NCBI GenBank assembly: GCA_934234215.1 | Contig: CAKQHB010000015.1 | Coordinates: 1 to 64,000, forward strand | Source: an uncultured Cuneatibacter sp. | GTDB lineage: Bacteria; Bacillota; Clostridia; Lachnospirales; Lachnospiraceae | Length of the DNA stretch: 64,000 nt | Reading direction: 5' to 3' | Part shown: positions 60,123 through 64,000 of the stretch, piece by piece | Position numbering within the stretch: the first letter of the stretch is position 1 | Layout: the number at the start of each line of letters is the position of its first letter | The notes under the pieces: model-generated | What the model was told of the DNA's origin: nothing | The model's input: only the letters and a program-made list of their open reading frames with translations | Database searches by the model: none | Position numbers and translations under genes: made by a program

Positions 60123-62355
60123 AAGCGTTTGCATCAACAAGGATTGGACATTTGAAAAAGAAAACGCAGAAGAAAGAATTTCTCTGCCGCATACCTGGAA
60201 TGCGTTAGATGGACAGACCGGCCCGGAGCAGTATTACCGGGGCGAGTGTGTATATCGTAAGACATTTCACAGACCGGAATTGGCAGACGGCGAACAGCTG
60301 TATGCAGAATTTCGTGGAGTCAATTCCTCTGCGAAGGTGCTGCTGAATGGAACAGAAGTCGGTGCGCATGACGGCGGATATTCTACATTTCGCGTAAAGC
60401 TGACAGACGATTTGAAGGCAGAAAATACGCTGGAAGTACGGGTGGACAATCTTCCAAATGACCATGTATATCCGCAGAAGGCAGACTTCACATTTTATGG
60501 TGGAATTTATCGTGATGTTTCTTTGCTGACGGTGGAAGAAACACACTTTAGTGTGGAGGAATACGGTGGAAATGGATTTTTTGCCACACCGCACCTGAAT
60601 GGAAAAGATGCGTCTGTGACATTTGAGACTTGCATCAGCGGAAAAGCAGATCGTGTCGTTGTGACTGTGGAGGGTGTCGGAGAAACCGAGCTTTTCCTGA
60701 CGGAGGTACAGGGGCTTTGTGATGCTGCATCCGTGACACAGATGGGTAATGGCTCCATCGAGATTCCGAACGTGCACAGATGGAATGGTCGAAAAGATCC
60801 GTATTTGTATACTGCAACGGCAACACTTTACAAAAATGGACAGGCTGTAGATCAGGTGACGACACGGTTTGGATGCCGGGAGTATCGCTTTGATCCGGAA
60901 CAGGGATTCTTCCTGAATGGGGAATCTTATCCGCTGCACGGTGTGAGCCGTCATCAGGATAGAGCCGGTGTCGGCAATGCCCTGACGAAGGAGATGCACG
61001 AGGAAGATCTGAATCTGATTCTGTCGATGGGAGCAAATTCGATCCGTCTGGCACATTATCAGCATGACCAGTATTTCTATGATCTGTGTGATGAGAAGGG
61101 ACTGATCGTGTGGGCGGAGATTCCGTACATTACGGTTCATATGCCGAATGGCAGAGAGAACACGATTCAGCAGATGAAGGAGCTGATCGTGCAGAATTAT
61201 AATCATGCGTCGATTATTTGTTGGGCAATTTCCAACGAAGTCTCCCTGCAGGGCGTGACGGAGGATCTGCTGGAAAATCATCGTATTTTAAACGATTTGA
61301 TCCACAAAATGGATCCCAGCCGCGTGTCCGCAATGGCAAACCTGTTTTTGCTGGAGACGGATAGTCCGCTTGTGACATTGCCGGATATCCGTGGTTATAA
61401 CTTATATTATGGCTGGTATGTGGGTGAAATGGAAGACAATGATGCATGGTTTGACGAGTTTCATGCAAAGTATCCGGAGACGGTGATCGGTCTGACGGAA
61501 TACGGCGCAGATTCTGTGATCACGCTGCAGTCTCCCCGTCCGGAGAAAGGCGATTTTACAGAAGGCTATCAGGCGTTGTATCATGAGCATATGCTGGAGA
61601 TGTTCTCGAAGAGACCGTACCTTTGGGGAACATATTGCTGGAATATGTTTGAGTTTGGTGCAGCAGGTCGTGACGAGGCAGGAGATCCCGGTAAGAATCA
61701 CAAGGGATTGATCACCTTCGACCGAAAGCAGAAAAAGGATGCATTTTATATTTATAAGGCATGGTGGTCGGATGAGCCGTTTGTACATTTGTGCGGCAGA
61801 CGTTATCATGACCGACTGGAGCCTGTGACAGAGATCAAAGTGTATACGAATCAGAAGCAGATTACTCTGTTGGTAGATGGTGTGGAGGTTGAGACAAAGA
61901 CGGGCGAGCATATTTTCCGATTTGCAGTGCCGATTTCCGGCATACATGAAATTCAGGCAGTCGTTCCGGGAACGAGTCTGACGGATACAATGGAAATCGA
62001 GAAGGTTTCCGAACCGAATCCGGCTTACTTTGCATCAAAGGATAAGGTGAAAAACTGGTTTGATGAAGAGACGGAAACTTCGGAGGAGACGAGTGGATTT
62101 TTCTCGATCCATGATACAATGGGAGAAATCCAGCAGACGCAGGAAGGAGCTGCGATCCTCGGTCAGATGATGGCGCAGATGAAGAGTCAGATGGCAGGCG
62201 GCATGGGTGAAAATGCGGAGATCCCGCAGGCGATGCTTGCGATGATCGCCAGACAGCCGCTTGTGAAATTATTGCAGCAGGCGGGAATTGATCCGAAAGG
62301 AGAGACGGCACAGCAGCTGAATGCAGCGCTGTCCCGGATTCCGAAGAACCGTTAA
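60115..62355 (+). CDS. Glycoside hydrolase family 2 (beta-galactosidase/glucuronidase-type) with Met-rich C-terminus
   Basis: The 746-residue enzyme has the GH2 sandwich (SLPHTWNALDGQTGPEQYYRG), immunoglobulin-like and TIM barrel domains; the acid/base is Glu375 (ISNEVS) and the nucleophile Glu462 (LTEYGAD). No signal peptide, so it acts in the cytoplasm. The last ~85 residues (from about 665) form a separate Met/Gln-rich helical segment (LGQMMAQMKSQMAGGMG, then LVKLLQQAGIDPKGE), which is not part of standard GH2 folds. It overlaps the transporter by 8 bp. The exact sugar is unknown. Confidence 0.88.
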   Translation: MRKSVCINKDWTFEKENAEERISLPHTWNALDGQTGPEQYYRGECVYRKTFHRPELADGEQLYAEFRGVNSSAKVLLNGTEVGAHDGGYSTFRVKLTDDLKAENTLEVRVDNLPNDHVYPQKADFTFYGGIYRDVSLLTVEETHFSVEEYGGNGFFATPHLNGKDASVTFETCISGKADRVVVTVEGVGETELFLTEVQGLCDAASVTQMGNGSIEIPNVHRWNGRKDPYLYTATATLYKNGQAVDQVTTRFGCREYRFDPEQGFFLNGESYPLHGVSRHQDRAGVGNALTKEMHEEDLNLILSMGANSIRLAHYQHDQYFYDLCDEKGLIVWAEIPYITVHMPNGRENTIQQMKELIVQNYNHASIICWAISNEVSLQGVTEDLLENHRILNDLIHKMDPSRVSAMANLFLLETDSPLVTLPDIRGYNLYYGWYVGEMEDNDAWFDEFHAKYPETVIGLTEYGADSVITLQSPRPEKGDFTEGYQALYHEHMLEMFSKRPYLWGTYCWNMFEFGAAGRDEAGDPGKNHKGLITFDRKQKKDAFYIYKAWWSDEPFVHLCGRRYHDRLEPVTEIKVYTNQKQITLLVDGVEVETKTGEHIFRFAVPISGIHEIQAVVPGTSLTDTMEIEKVSEPNPAYFASKDKVKNWFDEETETSEETSGFFSIHDTMGEIQQTQEGAAILGQMMAQMKSQMAGGMGENAEIPQAMLAMIARQPLVKLLQQAGIDPKGETAQQLNAALSRIPKNR

Positions 62356-62370
62356 AGGGAGAAAATCAGA

Positions 62371-63687
62371 ATGGGCAGATTTTTCGTTGGTGCTGCAACA
62401 GCGGCACATCAGGTAGAAGGAAATAATATTTACAGTGATTACTGGGCAATGGAGCAGATGCCCCACACCAATTTTACAGAGCCGTCTCTGAATGGTGTGG
62501 ATCATTACAATCGTTACGAGGAAGATATTAAATTGCTGGCAAAAGCAGGCCTGAATGCATACCGCTTTTCTATCGAGTGGGCACGCATCGAGCCGGAGCA
62601 GGGCAAGTTTGATGCTGCTGAGATCGAGCATTACCGCAAGGTGCTGCAGTGCTGCAGAGCAAATGGTGTGGAGCCGATCGTGACGCTGATGCATTTTACC
62701 TCCCCGGTTTGGGTCATCAAAAATGGCGGCTGGGAGAGCGAAGCAGTTGTGGATGCTTTCGCGGCATATTGCAAATATGTCGTAGAGCAGCTTGGCGCTG
62801 AGATGCATTATATCTGCACGATCAACGAGGCCAATATGCGTCTGCAGGTGGCTGCGATCGCAGAGCGTTACAAGCGTCAGATGATGGCGAAAATGCAGCA
62901 GCTGCAGAATGCGCAGGCAGCAGGCGGAGATGTGGAAGGTGTTGCACAGGTTGGCATGAACTTTAATTCCATGATGGAAAACATGAAGTTTCAGAAGATG
63001 GAAAACATGGAAGTATTCGGAACGACAGATCCGGCGACATTTGTATCCGGCTGCACGCAGGAGGGTGATCGGATCGTTATGAAGGCGCATCAGGCAGCAA
63101 AGGCAGCGATCAAATCCGTAAGACCGGAGCTGCAGATTGGTCTGACGTTATCTCTGCACGACATTCAGACAGCAGAAGACGGCGAAGAAGCGGCAGCAAA
63201 GGAATGGTCTGACGAATTTACACATTACCTGCCGTTCATCAAGGAGGATGATTTCTTCGGTCTGCAAAATTATACCCGCTCTGTCATCGGAAAAGACGGC
63301 ATCCAGCCGGTTCCGGAGGGAGCCAAAACGACACAGATGGATTATGAATATTATCCACAGGCGCTGGGCAATGTGATTCGCCGCGTACATGCAGAGTTTG
63401 CGGCAGTCGGTGTGCAGATGCCGATCATGGTGACGGAAAACGGCATTGCGACAACAGAAGATGCCGATCGCCAGTCCTTCATAAAGGAAGCAACCGATGG
63501 TGTAAAGGTGTGTCAGAAGGACGGAATTCCGGTGATTGGCTATATGTACTGGTCATTGCTTGACAATTTTGAGTGGCAGAAGGGATATTCCATGACATTT
63601 GGTCTGATCGCAGTAGACAGAACAACGATGCAGCGCAGTCCGAAAAAGAGTCTGGAAGTGTTGGGAGAGATCGCAAAATGGCAGTAA
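62371..63687 (+). CDS. Glycoside hydrolase family 1 beta-glucosidase-type with Met-rich insert
   Basis: The 438-residue GH1 enzyme has FFVGAATAAHQVEG at the start, acid/base Glu153 (INEAN) and nucleophile Glu356 (VTENG), and the GYMYWSLLDNFEW box. Between the acid/base strand and the next conserved helix lies an insert (about residues 170-215; RYKRQMMAKMQQLQNAQAAG, then NSMMENMKFQKMENMEVFG) of methionine- and glutamine-rich sequence. A comparable Met-rich segment occurs in the GH2 neighbour, so the two enzymes may interact. It is the third gene of the operon. Confidence 0.88.
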   Translation: MGRFFVGAATAAHQVEGNNIYSDYWAMEQMPHTNFTEPSLNGVDHYNRYEEDIKLLAKAGLNAYRFSIEWARIEPEQGKFDAAEIEHYRKVLQCCRANGVEPIVTLMHFTSPVWVIKNGGWESEAVVDAFAAYCKYVVEQLGAEMHYICTINEANMRLQVAAIAERYKRQMMAKMQQLQNAQAAGGDVEGVAQVGMNFNSMMENMKFQKMENMEVFGTTDPATFVSGCTQEGDRIVMKAHQAAKAAIKSVRPELQIGLTLSLHDIQTAEDGEEAAAKEWSDEFTHYLPFIKEDDFFGLQNYTRSVIGKDGIQPVPEGAKTTQMDYEYYPQALGNVIRRVHAEFAAVGVQMPIMVTENGIATTEDADRQSFIKEATDGVKVCQKDGIPVIGYMYWSLLDNFEWQKGYSMTFGLIAVDRTTMQRSPKKSLEVLGEIAKWQ

Positions 63688-64000
63688 AAGCAGTCCAGCA
63701 GATTATGCTGGGAACCGTGTCAAAAACGGAAGCACAGGCAGCGGAAACGCTGAAAAAAATAAAAGCGGCGGGGTATGACGGTATCGAACTGAACGGATTT
63801 ATGATCCGTCCGACCTCCTTTCTCGTGCGCACGCTGACAAAGGCGGCAGGAATGCCCACCGGAAAAGGCGGAAATTATAACTGGGAGAGCCTCGTGAAAA
63901 ACGCGGGGCTTTCTGTTGTCAGCATTCACGAGGATCTGGGCAGTATTGAGCGTGATCCGAAAGCTGTGATCGCAGAGGCAAAAAAGTTCGGCACAGACAA
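63678..64000 (+). CDS. Sugar phosphate isomerase/epimerase (partial, cut by window end)
   Basis: The first 107 residues are present. The sequence MAVKAVQQIMLGTVSKTEAQ and the pattern KKIKAAGYDGIELNGF match the N-terminal strands of the xylose isomerase-like TIM barrel family. It overlaps GH1 by 10 bp, so it is the next gene of the glycoside operon. The substrate is not evident, and the catalytic metal ligands lie beyond the window. Confidence 0.75.
   Translation, partial: MAVKAVQQIMLGTVSKTEAQAAETLKKIKAAGYDGIELNGFMIRPTSFLVRTLTKAAGMPTGKGGNYNWESLVKNAGLSVVSIHEDLGSIERDPKAVIAEAKKFGTD

Overview
The window is about 64 kb of chromosome from a low-to-mid GC, Gram-positive anaerobe, most likely a gut Clostridia (Lachnospiraceae- or Oscillospiraceae-like). 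This rests on strong AGGAGG-type ribosome sites, LPXTG proteins with class C sortases, a highly codon-biased pyruvate formate-lyase with its activase, SipW-type signal peptidase, and glycoside hydrolase genes with an AraC regulator. No species can be named from the sequence. Only one RNA gene (tRNA-Lys) was found; there is no rRNA, CRISPR array, prophage or complete insertion sequence.

Layout. 1-2.1 kb: a truncated ABC transporter remnant and a three-gene HipBST-type toxin-antitoxin locus with three evenly spaced operators. 2.1-5.3 kb: an MBOAT acyltransferase, SGNH hydrolase and esterase operon for acyl modification of a surface polymer. 5.5-6.8 kb: a YeiH-family transporter and a probable decayed type I toxin element. 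6.8-14.5 kb: a minus-strand operon driven by an ECF sigma factor, with a putative anti-sigma factor, a transglutaminase-like lipoprotein, PilC, three or four pilin-like proteins, PilT and an M28 peptidase; no PilB or PilD is present. 14.5-19 kb: degenerate GGDEF protein, KDG kinase, two-component system. 19-34 kb: a large cell-surface operon with small membrane proteins, LepB, a 1505-residue von Willebrand tip adhesin, an LPATG major pilin, two class C sortases, five further secreted proteins including one with a SipW-type (TasA/camelysin) signal peptide, and then a SipW-like peptidase. 34-36 kb: an AlbA_2/Schlafen-type ATP-binding regulator and a truncated ATPase.

36-50 kb is mainly housekeeping and metabolism: DacF carboxypeptidase, TrmB, tRNA-Lys, GH28 hydrolase, MATE pump, PflB-PflA, an ArsB/NhaD-type transporter, a cytidylate kinase-like protein, and a LysR regulator divergent from a YczE-like membrane protein. 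50-56 kb: two amino-acid/amine permeases and a UcpA-like dehydrogenase, preceded by a EutW/EutV-like kinase and ANTAR regulator. The first permease leader contains a textbook ANTAR double-hexaloop antiterminator that overlaps an intrinsic terminator. 56-64 kb: a HAD nucleotidase, then an AraC-controlled glycoside operon (GPH transporter, GH2, GH1, and a sugar isomerase/epimerase cut by the window end).

The non-coding layer is rich: a ~200-bp long-hairpin family in two copies, a second dispersed repeat family attached to terminator tails (four copies), and a tandemly duplicated terminator module behind trmB.
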